Assembly: GCA_002396665.1 (NCBI GenBank)
Contig: DGYJ01000100.1
Span: forward strand, 36,485-64,487
Source: Bdellovibrionaceae bacterium UBA5009
Lineage (GTDB): Bacteria > Bdellovibrionota > Bdellovibrionia > Bdellovibrionales > Bdellovibrionaceae
DNA: 28,003 nucleotides
Direction: 5' to 3'
Numbering within the stretch: position 1 is the stretch's first letter; every line of letters starts with the position of its first letter. The translations under genes were made by a program, and so were the position numbers. Shown here one piece after another: positions 7,464 through 15,104 of this stretch. Under the pieces are notes generated by a model that was not told the origin of the DNA, searched no databases, and saw only the letters and a list, made by a program, of their open reading frames with translations.

Positions 7464-8747
7464 ATGATGCGATTAGGGATATTATTTTCACTTCTGCTTC
7501 TTTCATTTTTTGCGCGGGCCTCGGAATATATCCTAAGCCCAGGACAAAAATTAAGTTTAATAGGCCAAAGTGAAGCCCTATGGGTCAAAGATTCGGATTT
7601 ATTGCACATCGAGCGCCGTGGGAAAATCTGGATTTTTGTAGCTTCAAAAAAAGGAAGTACAACTTTTAAGATCGACAAACAAATTCATGAACTGCATGTT
7701 CTTAGCCCCCTTGCTGTAGAACTCTATCAGAAAATAAAATCTGATCTGAATTTTAAAGCCAATTTGGATGTCAAAATTCGCAAGGGACAAATTATAGTCC
7801 AAGGCAGAATTTTTCGTTTCGAAGATTGGTTGGATCTTCAATCACAGCTCGAATTTTCAAACGAAGAATACTTTATGCATGCTGAAATGAACGATAAAAT
7901 TCAAAAAAGAGCAAATCAATATTTTCAAAAACTAATGCAAAAGTCCGGACTTCTTCCATTGCCGATTTTCTTTTCCCCTTGGCCTGAGCTGCGACTTTCA
8001 AAAAACGACCGCCATATCGAAAAGTACAAAGAAAAATTAAAACCCTTCGGAGTTCAATTTGTCATAGATGAAAAGGCTATCGACCTTGAACCAGTGGTTA
8101 AAATTGAAATGACAGTCCTCGAGGTCAATAAGAACCAACAGCAAATTTTAGGGCTTAAGTGGCCCGATCAAGCCCAAGCTGAAATTAGTCCAACTCTGAG
8201 TTGGGATAAATTAAATCTAACACTGAATGCCCTTGAAAAAGACGGTAACGCTCAAATTTTGGCAAGCCCCAATGTTCTTTGCCGTAGCGGGAAAGAGTGT
8301 CAATTCTTTGTGGGCGGCGAATTCCCAATTCAAATCATTACAGGCAAAACAAGGGATGTTCTTTGGAAAAATTATGGAATTTTATTAAAGTTCAATCCAC
8401 TGGCAGACTCATCTGGACGAATGAGTTTAGCCTTACAATCTGAAGTTTCTTACTTAGACCCATCACTTCGTGTTGATGATATTCCGGCCTTGAAAGTCAA
8501 TCGGTTATCAAGCCAATTTGATCTTGAAAAATCAAAGGTCGTAATTTTATCAGGACTTTTAAAAGAACAACTGGGTTCGGCCAAGGAACAACTTCCTTTC
8601 TTATCTAAAATTCCAATTCTTGGAAAGCTTTTTCAAAGTGAAAACTTTCAAAATGAAAAATCTGAACTTGTCATCCTTGTGAAGCCGACCCTAACCAACT
8701 TCGAAAATGATAACCACCCCCATCACTTGGCGAGTCCCAAAAAATGA
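7464..8747 (+). CDS. CpaC/RcpA-like secretin of a Tad-type system
   Basis: This 427-residue outer-membrane channel subunit has a signal peptide (about 1-19, ending FARAS) and an N-terminal CpaC-type beta domain (about 21-80) containing the typical LSPGQKLSL motif. A small BON/N-domain-like segment follows (about 97-140). The C-terminal secretin domain (about 215-410) has AQILASPNVLC, VGGEFPIQI, the gate-proximal VNRLSSQFDLEKSKVVILSG and the hallmark PFLSKIPILGKLF. Length and order fit CpaC/RcpA secretins, which form the ring through which Tad pili leave. The start is one of two adjacent ATG codons (7464 or 7467) without a clear ribosome-binding site. The stop overlaps the cpaF-like start by 4 bases (ATGA). 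No lipobox is seen, so a pilotin or self-targeting would be needed. Confidence 0.85.
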   Translation: MMRLGILFSLLLLSFFARASEYILSPGQKLSLIGQSEALWVKDSDLLHIERRGKIWIFVASKKGSTTFKIDKQIHELHVLSPLAVELYQKIKSDLNFKANLDVKIRKGQIIVQGRIFRFEDWLDLQSQLEFSNEEYFMHAEMNDKIQKRANQYFQKLMQKSGLLPLPIFFSPWPELRLSKNDRHIEKYKEKLKPFGVQFVIDEKAIDLEPVVKIEMTVLEVNKNQQQILGLKWPDQAQAEISPTLSWDKLNLTLNALEKDGNAQILASPNVLCRSGKECQFFVGGEFPIQIITGKTRDVLWKNYGILLKFNPLADSSGRMSLALQSEVSYLDPSLRVDDIPALKVNRLSSQFDLEKSKVVILSGLLKEQLGSAKEQLPFLSKIPILGKLFQSENFQNEKSELVILVKPTLTNFENDNHPHHLASPKK

Positions 8748-9682
8748 AACCCATTGATTCCTTAATTGAAAACTCCAAAATTACTGAAATAATCATCCAT
8801 GGTCCCGATCAAATATGGTTTGAAGACAATGGTGTACTTCAAAAATCGGAAATTGAATTTTTAAATACCCAAGAATATCAAAATTTTAAAGAGGAATTAT
8901 TATTTAAAACCATGGGCTCTTTAAATATTGAAAATCCATTTCATGAAGCTAAATATAAAAACTTTAGAATCACAATGATTGATGAATCCATTACAAAGGA
9001 TCAATTTCAAGTTTTATTCAGAAGAAACAGCAGATTGAATACTTCCCTTGATGAGCTCAATGAAAAAAAATTTGTAACGGATGAGCAAAAAATTATTCTG
9101 CAAAAGATTATAGATCATAAAATGAATTTTTTGATCATCGGTAGTACAGGCTATGGAAAAACAACTTTAACCCAAGCTTTACTTAACCAGGTCGATCCCA
9201 ATGAACGAATTGTTCTGATCGAAGACACCCAAGAAATTTCCTTACCAAACAAAATTTCAAGTCGGCTGATGACAAGGCCGCAGTCCCTTGGAGGTCTTTC
9301 TGCCCTTGACCAAGACCATCTTTTGAAGCGAGCACTTCGCATGCGGCCAGATCGCCTCGTGGTTGGCGAAATGAGATCCGCTGAAGCAAAGGATTTCTTA
9401 ATGGCACTATCCACTGGGCATCGGGGAAGTCTTGGGACCTTACATGCCAGCAACCCTCACCAAGCCTTACTTAGATTGGAAATGTTAGTTCAGATGGGTG
9501 CTCCCCAATGGGGTTTAATGGCCATCAGACAACTGATCAGGCTCAGTTTAGATGTGATTGTTTGCATAGAAAAAAAGGCGTCGGGTGAACGACGCCTTCA
9601 GGGAATTTATAAAATTTCGTCTCTGGAAGAGACTGGCTTCTTGATCGAAAATATAGTCACTGCCAGCGAACTGAAAGAATAA
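8744..9682 (+). CDS. CpaF/TadA-like secretion ATPase (short form)
   Basis: This 312-residue hexameric ATPase belongs to the type II/IV secretion superfamily. The CpaF-like N2 region (TEIIIHGPDQIWFEDNG, about 14-30) is followed by Walker A GSTGYGKTT (133-141), an Asp box with Glu160-Asp161, Walker B RPDRLVVGEMR (201-211) and a His box TGHRGSLGTLHA (224-235). Full CpaF/TadA proteins are about 420-480 residues with an N-terminal helical domain that is absent here, since this protein begins directly at N2. It powers pilin polymerisation or secretion in Tad systems. The start overlaps the secretin stop by 4 bases, so the two should be co-translated. No TadB/TadC platform genes are visible nearby; they may lie left of the window. 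Confidence 0.85.
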   Translation: MKPIDSLIENSKITEIIIHGPDQIWFEDNGVLQKSEIEFLNTQEYQNFKEELLFKTMGSLNIENPFHEAKYKNFRITMIDESITKDQFQVLFRRNSRLNTSLDELNEKKFVTDEQKIILQKIIDHKMNFLIIGSTGYGKTTLTQALLNQVDPNERIVLIEDTQEISLPNKISSRLMTRPQSLGGLSALDQDHLLKRALRMRPDRLVVGEMRSAEAKDFLMALSTGHRGSLGTLHASNPHQALLRLEMLVQMGAPQWGLMAIRQLIRLSLDVIVCIEKKASGERRLQGIYKISSLEETGFLIENIVTASELKE

Positions 9683-9701
9683 CAGTGCAGTTCATAGCAT
9701 G

Positions 9702-9726
9702 CCTAAGACCAAGAATGATTCTTAGG
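9702..9726. terminator. Inverted repeat between convergent genes (possible two-way terminator)
   Basis: CCTAAGA (9702-9708) and TCTTAGG (9720-9726) form a 7-bp stem with an 11-base loop. They sit where the ATPase gene and the oppositely oriented disordered-protein gene end. The right arm covers that gene's TAA. There is no long U-tract, so any termination activity is uncertain. Confidence 0.35.
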
Positions 9727-10237
9727 ACTCTACACCAAGCTCTGTCTGAAGTTCTGTTGGTGGTCCGGCTTTTTCCATGATTGGCTCAAGCTGTGGCTTT
9801 GCAACTGCCATTGACGATTTGGGTGCTGATCCAAAAAATTTCTTAGACAGATCTTCGATCATCTGAACTTTTGAACGCTCACCTTTGGCATTGTAAAGGG
9901 CTGAATCATTTTTAACAAAGGACTGGGCATCTGTAGACCCAGTTGCAACATCTTCAGATTCTGATTCTTTTGCAGCTGAACTTAAACTGACTTTATCTTT
10001 AATTGCAAAACCCTCATCCATCGGAGCCCCAGCATTCAATGATGGTGTCGATGCCGAACTTGGAATTTTAGATTCTTTTGCAGCAGCCTGACTGGCTTGG
10101 CTTTCGAAAAAATTACGGGCAGTTACTTTTCCCATTGGTCGTCCCAAAGACGGAGCCCCTGGGCGAACTGGTTGACCTTCTTCTGCGACAGCTTTTGTTC
10201 TAGGACTCGACGGAATAATGCGACTGATTTTTTCCAT
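9722..10237 (-). CDS. Disordered, lineage-specific protein of unknown function, probably FliA-controlled
   Basis: This 171-residue protein is rich in Ser, Ala, Pro, Glu and Lys with no membrane segment, no cysteine and no signal peptide. It starts MEKISRIIPSSPRT, which is basic and Pro-rich. The only clearly helical part is about 122-135 (KVQMIEDLSKKFF). I recognise no family. Length, disorder and one short amphipathic helix loosely recall anti-sigma factor FlgM or a secretion substrate, but there is no convincing FlgM alignment. The ribosome-binding site is near ideal (AGGAGGTG, 5 bases before ATG). Upstream lie two stem-loops and a good sigma-28-type promoter, which suggests strong expression late in the flagellar programme. 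It stands alone between the cpaF-like gene and cfa. Confidence 0.75.
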   Translation of the reverse strand: MEKISRIIPSSPRTKAVAEEGQPVRPGAPSLGRPMGKVTARNFFESQASQAAAKESKIPSSASTPSLNAGAPMDEGFAIKDKVSLSSAAKESESEDVATGSTDAQSFVKNDSALYNAKGERSKVQMIEDLSKKFFGSAPKSSMAVAKPQLEPIMEKAGPPTELQTELGVES

Positions 10238-10261
10238 AACCCACCTCCTGTGTGCTGGAAA

Positions 10262-10302
10262 GAAAGCTTTACTCAGCTTTCAAGAAAGAATCCTTCTTTC
10301 TT
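10262..10302 (-). promoter_or_regulatory. Two tandem stem-loops in the mRNA leader of the disordered-protein gene
   Basis: One stem is AAGAAAGAA/TTCTTTCTT (9 bp, loop of 3; 10282-10302). The next is GAAAGCT/AGCTTTC (7 bp, loop of 6; 10262-10281). They abut each other and lie between the predicted transcription start (about 10303) and the ribosome-binding site (about 10243-10250). The first would sit at the very 5' end of the mRNA, a position known to protect transcripts from decay. Confidence 0.5.
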
Positions 10303-10310
10303 CATCCTCT

Positions 10311-10337
10311 TTATCGGTCACCTTTGTTTCAACTTGA
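10311..10337 (-). promoter_or_regulatory. Sigma-28 (FliA)-type promoter
   Basis: Read on the - strand: TCAAGTTG, then 11 bases, then ACCGATAA. The enterobacterial FliA consensus is TAAAGTTT-N11-GCCGATAA. The match is 6 of 8 and 7 of 8 with exact spacing, about 74 bases upstream of the disordered-protein start codon. The fliA gene itself lies in this window at 15101-15886. Confidence 0.65.
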
Positions 10338-10476
10338 GACAAAAAATAAAAACTAGACCTTTGGCGAATTGTCATTTGTCAGAATTAAACAATTAACCTT
10401 AATAATTACTTGTCCCACCTTCTTGTCCGTGAAATGAGTTCAAAGATGTGATCGTTTGTTAAAAAATCGGAGTCCT

Positions 10477-11691
10477 ATGCTGAACTGGCCCCTTATCCAT
10501 CGTTTATTTTCAAAGCCTGCCCTTGGACTTCTTGTTGTTGAGCAAGTGTTAAAAGGAATGGAATTTGGCTCTGTCACACTCAAGACCAGCGATGGGGAAA
10601 ATTTCGAATTTTTTGGAAAAAACAGTGGGCCAAATTCAACGGTTATCATTCACGACTGGGCAGGGCTCAGGGATATTGTACGACGTGGAGATATTGGACT
10701 AGCTGAAGCCTATATTAGCCAAAAAATCGATTTAGATAGCATTGCTCAGTTTATTCTTTGGTGCTGCCAAAATGAACAATCTCTTCAAAAATTTATTTAT
10801 GGATATAAATTGTCCCTGCTTCGCTATAAGCTCAGACATCTATTGCGGGCCAACAATAAAAAACAAAGTCGTCAAAACATAGAAGCCCACTACGATCTTG
10901 GAAATAATTTTTATCGATTGTGGCTTGATCCGACAAAAAGTTATTCTTCGGGATTATATAGCAATGAAAATCTCACCTTACAGCAGGCACAAATTCAGAA
11001 ATATCAACGCGTGCTTCAGCAAATTCAAGTCCAAGGCCATGAAACTGTTCTTGAGATTGGTTGTGGATGGGGCGGTTTTTTAAATCATCTTATGACACAA
11101 ACAGAAACTCAATATGTTGGCCTTACACTATCGACAGAGCAATTTGACTATTGCATGGACCTTATTGAAAAAAATCAGTGGCAAAATCGAGCAAAAATTT
11201 TTCTAAAAGACTATCGAGATGAAAAAAGTATTTATGACCATATCGTTTCCATCGAAATGGTTGAAGCTGTTGGACGTGAATTCTGGCCAGTCTATATCAA
11301 AACACTTAAGGAGTGTTTAAAGCCAGGTGGCCGTGGACTGATCCAGGGAATTTGTATGAATGAAAAATTTTTCAATGACTACATTCGTGGAACCGATTTT
11401 ATCCAACAATATATATTCCCAGGCGGCACTCTGCTTTCATTGAATGAGTTCACTGCTGAAATGAAAAAAACAGGTCTTGAAATCAAAGATTGTCTAAGCA
11501 TGGGACTATCTTACGCAAAAACATTGAATCAGTGGACTGCTGCGTTTACATCACAAAAAGAAAATATACTTAAACTTGGTTTTGACGAACGATTTTACAG
11601 AATGTGGCTTTTTTATTTAGGCTACTGTGAAGGCGCATTTCTTGCCAACCGAACAGATGTTGTTCAGTTGACATTCCAACGCCCGACCTAA
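10477..11691 (+). CDS. cfa: Cyclopropane-fatty-acyl-phospholipid synthase
   Basis: This 404-residue SAM-dependent methyltransferase adds a methylene bridge to unsaturated acyl chains of membrane phospholipids, acting at the inner face of the membrane. Visible features are the N-terminal lipid-binding segment, the Cfa hallmark HYDLGNNFYRLWLDPTKSYS (about 138-157), the SAM-binding loop VLEIGCGWGGF (about 191-201), IEMVEAVGREFWP and IRGTDFIQQYIFPGG. Length is close to that of E. coli Cfa (382). ATG 10477 is chosen over the in-frame TTG at 10456 because CGGAG (10468-10472) precedes it. The gene runs convergently into aspS with only 3 bases between stops. In other bacteria the enzyme hardens membranes against acid and stationary-phase stress. 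No operon partner is seen. Confidence 0.95.
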   Translation: MLNWPLIHRLFSKPALGLLVVEQVLKGMEFGSVTLKTSDGENFEFFGKNSGPNSTVIIHDWAGLRDIVRRGDIGLAEAYISQKIDLDSIAQFILWCCQNEQSLQKFIYGYKLSLLRYKLRHLLRANNKKQSRQNIEAHYDLGNNFYRLWLDPTKSYSSGLYSNENLTLQQAQIQKYQRVLQQIQVQGHETVLEIGCGWGGFLNHLMTQTETQYVGLTLSTEQFDYCMDLIEKNQWQNRAKIFLKDYRDEKSIYDHIVSIEMVEAVGREFWPVYIKTLKECLKPGGRGLIQGICMNEKFFNDYIRGTDFIQQYIFPGGTLLSLNEFTAEMKKTGLEIKDCLSMGLSYAKTLNQWTAAFTSQKENILKLGFDERFYRMWLFYLGYCEGAFLANRTDVVQLTFQRPT

Positions 11692-11694
11692 TTT

Positions 11695-13512
11695 TTAATT
11701 TTGTTTTTTAGAATCTTCGATAAACTTTTCAGCCAGCGGTGTAAGCTTCACGCCGACCTCGACCAGCTGATCACGATCCACAACACTTGGGGCATCGGCC
11801 ATCAAGTCCGTGGCCTTCGCTGTTTTAGGGAAGGCAATCACTTCGCGTATTGCATCAGTTTCACACAACAACATCACCAAACGATCCATACCCCAAGCAA
11901 TACCACCATGGGGAGGAGTTCCGTAACGAAGGGCCTCTAAGAAGAAACCAAATTTTAATTTTGTCTCTTCTTCGCTCATGCCAAGAACTCGGAACATGGC
12001 CTGCTGAATTTCATTTCTGTAAATACGAATGCTTCCGCCACCCATTTCGTAGCCATTGCAAACTAAGTCATAGGCTTTTGCTAGCATGGATCCGTAATTC
12101 TTTTCGTTATTATTTAATAGATCATCGAATGAACTGTCTTTTGGCGAAGTGAATGGATGATGTCTTGCCACCCAGCGCTTATCTGCTGGCGAGTATTCGA
12201 GCAATGGAAAATCCACAACCCACAAAAAGTTGTATTGTTTTTCATTGATCAATTTATTTTCGCGTCCCAAGTGCAATCGCAAAGTTGAAAGGGCCGCACA
12301 AGCAATATCAAAATCATCGGCAACGATTAAAGCCGCATCCCCTTTTTGACATCCACAGGCCGCAAACATTTTTGCCAACAAGTCAGCACTTAAAAATTTA
12401 GAAGCAGGTGAAGAGTAAGTGCCATCCGCTTCGGCCTTGATCCAAACTAAGCCCTTGGCCCCAGCTTTTTTAGACATGTCCGTCAATTTATCCAATTGAC
12501 CCCGCGTGAAAGCGCCCCCACCCGGAGCTTGAAGACCGCGCACGATCCCGCTTCTAGCAATCACATCATCAAAAACTTTAAATCCACTTCCCTTTGCCAA
12601 ATGGGCTAAATCTTTGATCTCGAGTCCAAAGCGAGTGTCTGGTTTATCAGAACCAAAACGGTCCATGGCCTCTTGGAATGTCATGCGTGGAATTACCCCA
12701 ACATCTATCCCTTTGATTTCTTTCCAAATCAACTTCAACATTTTTTCATTCACTTGAATAATGTCTTCTTCATCGATGAAAGACATCTCGATATCGATTT
12801 GCGAAAATTCAGGCTGACGATCAGCGCGCAAATCTTCATCGCGAAAACATCGAGCAATTTGGAAATATCTGTCATAGCCAGAGATCATCAAAAGCTGTTT
12901 CAAAGTTTGCGGGGACTGAGGCAAAGCATAGAAGTGACCTGGGTTTACGCGCGAAGGGACAAGATAATCGCGGGCTCCTTCTGGAGTGCTTTTGTACAAA
13001 ATCGGAGTCTCGACTTCGATGAAGCCATTTTCGCTTAAAAATTTTCGAACCAATTGAGCCACTTTGTGACGAGTCATCAAATGCTGCTGAAGGCGCTGCG
13101 AGCGCAAATCAAGATAACGATACTTTAAGCGAAGCATTTCATTCACATTGCTATCAGAAAATTTAAATGGAGGAGTCGCTGACTCGTTCAAAATTTCACA
13201 ACTGACTGCTTCGATTTCGATTTCGCCAGTTTTCAATTTATCATTCTTCATTCCATCGGGGCGAAGGCGCACCACACCTTCCACGGCCAAGACAAACTCG
13301 CCGCGCAAATCTTTGCTGCTGGATGTTTCATTTTTCTTAGGATCTAAAACCACCTGAACTAGACCCTCGCGGTCACGCAAATCGATAAAAACCAGGCTTC
13401 CATGGTCACGTCGAGTGTCCACCCAGCCCATCAGAACGACTTTTTGGCCAGCATGGGAAGCATTCAACCCCCCGCAGTAGTGAGTTCTTTTTAGATCTTT
13501 TACAAACTTCAT
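11695..13512 (-). CDS. aspS: Aspartyl-tRNA synthetase
   Basis: This 605-residue class II synthetase charges tRNA with aspartate. It has an N-terminal OB-fold anticodon-binding domain (about 10-120) and class II motif 1 (GFIEVETPILYKSTPEGARD). Motif 2 is in FRDEDLRADRQPEFSQIDIE. A bacterial GAD insertion follows (about 300-420), and motif 3 is GGIAWGMDRLVMLL near the C-terminus. Length is normal for bacterial AspRS (about 590). In the anticodon-binding loop RRDHGSL, His37 sits where discriminating E. coli AspRS has Leu30. His at this site is typical of non-discriminating enzymes, which also make Asp-tRNA(Asn) for the GatCAB amidation route. This is inference from one position. The gene is divergent from the small gene at 13674. 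Confidence 0.97.
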   Translation of the reverse strand: MKFVKDLKRTHYCGGLNASHAGQKVVLMGWVDTRRDHGSLVFIDLRDREGLVQVVLDPKKNETSSSKDLRGEFVLAVEGVVRLRPDGMKNDKLKTGEIEIEAVSCEILNESATPPFKFSDSNVNEMLRLKYRYLDLRSQRLQQHLMTRHKVAQLVRKFLSENGFIEVETPILYKSTPEGARDYLVPSRVNPGHFYALPQSPQTLKQLLMISGYDRYFQIARCFRDEDLRADRQPEFSQIDIEMSFIDEEDIIQVNEKMLKLIWKEIKGIDVGVIPRMTFQEAMDRFGSDKPDTRFGLEIKDLAHLAKGSGFKVFDDVIARSGIVRGLQAPGGGAFTRGQLDKLTDMSKKAGAKGLVWIKAEADGTYSSPASKFLSADLLAKMFAACGCQKGDAALIVADDFDIACAALSTLRLHLGRENKLINEKQYNFLWVVDFPLLEYSPADKRWVARHHPFTSPKDSSFDDLLNNNEKNYGSMLAKAYDLVCNGYEMGGGSIRIYRNEIQQAMFRVLGMSEEETKLKFGFFLEALRYGTPPHGGIAWGMDRLVMLLCETDAIREVIAFPKTAKATDLMADAPSVVDRDQLVEVGVKLTPLAEKFIEDSKKQN

Positions 13513-13641
13513 ATCCGACGCCTTTACTTTTTATGTTGCCTGAGTCTGTAGCTCTTTCTGTCAAGCCACCCCTACAAAAATATTTCTCTTGTCCTAGGGT
13601 TCTGACACGGCGAAAATCTACAGTCAAAGCACAGATTTTAA

Positions 13642-13647
13642 TATAAT
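13642..13647 (+). promoter_or_regulatory. Probable sigma-70 -10 element for the 13674 gene and rpoH-type gene
   Basis: A perfect TATAAT lies 26 bases before the start codon at 13674, and AAGGAG (13663-13668) follows. Only a poor -35 (TACAGT, 13619-13624, spacer 17) is visible. The next gene starts 33 bases after this one ends, so this promoter probably serves both. Confidence 0.5.
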
Positions 13648-13673
13648 CTATAAGCGTCTATCAAGGAGTAAGT

Positions 13674-13979
13674 ATGCCTAAATTCACCGTTGAACATCAA
13701 ACCGCCCATGCCTCTGCAGAAGCCTATGGCAAACTGAAACAATTTCTTTCAAAACCTGACGAATTGAAAAAGTTCGATCCAAAGACCGAATGCCAATTCA
13801 ATGATGCGACACAAACCTGTTCCATTAAAGGATCTCAATTCAAGGCCGAGGTCACTATCCAAAACTCGGGCACAGGCTCTAAAGTGAGCATTCTTGTGGA
13901 TCTTCCCCTTCTGCTGACCCCCTTCAAGGGTAAGGTCCAAGAGGGATTGGCCAAAATGCTTTCGAGACACCTAGGGTAG
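13674..13979 (+). CDS. Small protein resembling the polyhydroxyalkanoic-acid granule-region family
   Basis: This is a 101-residue soluble protein. Its C-terminal half, VSILVDLPLLLTPFKGKVQEGLAKML (positions 73-98), matches the 'Lp.LLkPFKGKIE..I...L' signature of the PHA_gran_rgn family: small proteins of about 90 residues often near polyester-granule or central-metabolism genes. The N-terminal half (KFTVEHQTAHASAEAYGKLK) fits the family's pattern of a strand followed by a helix. The biochemical role of this family is not established. The ribosome-binding site AAGGAG is well placed. It lies 33 bases upstream of the rpoH-type gene and is probably co-transcribed with it. The family match rests on a short motif seen by eye. 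Confidence 0.6.
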   Translation: MPKFTVEHQTAHASAEAYGKLKQFLSKPDELKKFDPKTECQFNDATQTCSIKGSQFKAEVTIQNSGTGSKVSILVDLPLLLTPFKGKVQEGLAKMLSRHLG

Positions 13980-14012
13980 TTGCAATCGTCTTGAGGAACT
14001 GAAGGCTTAACC

Positions 14013-15104
14013 ATGGCTAAGAAAAAAACCATAGTAAAAAAAACCACTGGTCAGAATGCCAATAAGATGACCAAAACGAAAAAGGTTCCAATTCAGAAAC
14101 CTGTGAAAGCCCGTGCTGTGGCTGCAGAAATCGTGGATGAATCTGAATTGCCAGATGTTCCCAATCCGTCAGATTTTGGACCCAACGAAATAACAAGCAA
14201 TTTAAATCCCGACGAGCTCACTGCTCCGAAAGAAGACATTGAAAAGATAACAGCAGCCCTTGTCCCATCAACTTCGGCAACGACGAGCTCAAAAGATCCC
14301 TTGGTCATGTATTTGAACGAAATTCGCAAATATCCAGTGCTAAGCAAAGAGGATGAAGTTGTTTTGGCTAAGAAATATTATGAAACAAAAGATCCCGAGG
14401 CCGCCCAAGCCCTGGTCCGATCGAATCTGCGTTTCGTTGTGAAAATTGCTGCCGAGTATTCAAAATTTGGCGCCAAAATGATCGACCTGATTCAAGAAGG
14501 CAATGTGGGCCTTATGCACGCAGTGAAAGAGTACAATCCCTATAAAGGGGCCCGCATCATTACCTACGCCGTCTGGTGGATACGTGGCTATATTCAAGAG
14601 TACTTGATGCGACAACATTCCATGGTTCGTATTGGCACAACTCAAAATCAAAGAAAATTATTTTACCAACTTCAGCGTGAACAACAAAACTTAGAACGCC
14701 TTGGGCAAAAACAAAATATTGCTTTGCTTAGCACCCGATTAAATATTCCAGAAGACGAAGTTCGAAGCATGGCTGAAAGAATGTCGGGACGCGACGTCAG
14801 CTTAGATCGCCCCTTAGATGATGAATCTGGAATGACTTTAAAAGATTTACAGCGGGCCCCAAGCCAGGAAAGCTTAGATGATACCCTGGCCACCCAAGAG
14901 CAAATTCAGTTGCTAAAGAAAAGAATAGAAGAAATTCGCCCTTCTTTATCCGAAAAAGAAAAAATTATTTTGGATGAGCGTTGGCTAAACGACGAACCTT
15001 TAACTTTGCAAGAGATCGGCGAAAAATACGGCATCACCCGCGAGGCCGTGCGACAAAACGAAGTTCGTTTGATGAAAAAAATCCGCGAAAAAATGGAAGT
15101 TTAG
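14013..15104 (+). CDS. rpoH: RpoH-type (sigma-32) RNA polymerase sigma factor with long N-terminal extension
   Basis: This 363-residue sigma-70-family factor has region 1.2/2 at about 95-200 (DPLVMYLNEIRKYPVLSKED; NLRFVVKIAAEY; LIQEGNVGLMHAVKEYNP; ITYAVWWIRGYIQEYLMR). The RpoH-box-like QRKLFYQLQRE follows, then region 3 and region 4 with the helix-turn-helix LTLQEIGEKYGITREAVRQNE at the end. The QRKLF box points to the sigma-32 group, which in other bacteria directs heat-shock genes. E. coli RpoH is 284 residues; here about 94 extra N-terminal residues are present, first Lys-rich then acidic and Pro-rich, and probably disordered. GAAGG lies 7 bases before ATG 14013. Its 3' end overlaps fliA by 4 bases on the opposite strand. 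A housekeeping RpoD is excluded by size and by the lack of region 1.1. Confidence 0.85.
   Translation: MAKKKTIVKKTTGQNANKMTKTKKVPIQKPVKARAVAAEIVDESELPDVPNPSDFGPNEITSNLNPDELTAPKEDIEKITAALVPSTSATTSSKDPLVMYLNEIRKYPVLSKEDEVVLAKKYYETKDPEAAQALVRSNLRFVVKIAAEYSKFGAKMIDLIQEGNVGLMHAVKEYNPYKGARIITYAVWWIRGYIQEYLMRQHSMVRIGTTQNQRKLFYQLQREQQNLERLGQKQNIALLSTRLNIPEDEVRSMAERMSGRDVSLDRPLDDESGMTLKDLQRAPSQESLDDTLATQEQIQLLKKRIEEIRPSLSEKEKIILDERWLNDEPLTLQEIGEKYGITREAVRQNEVRLMKKIREKMEV

Noticed and set aside
10376..10406. TTGTCA with an AATAAT box as a cfa promoter
   Set aside because: The spacer is 19 and the better -10 alternatives match the consensus poorly.
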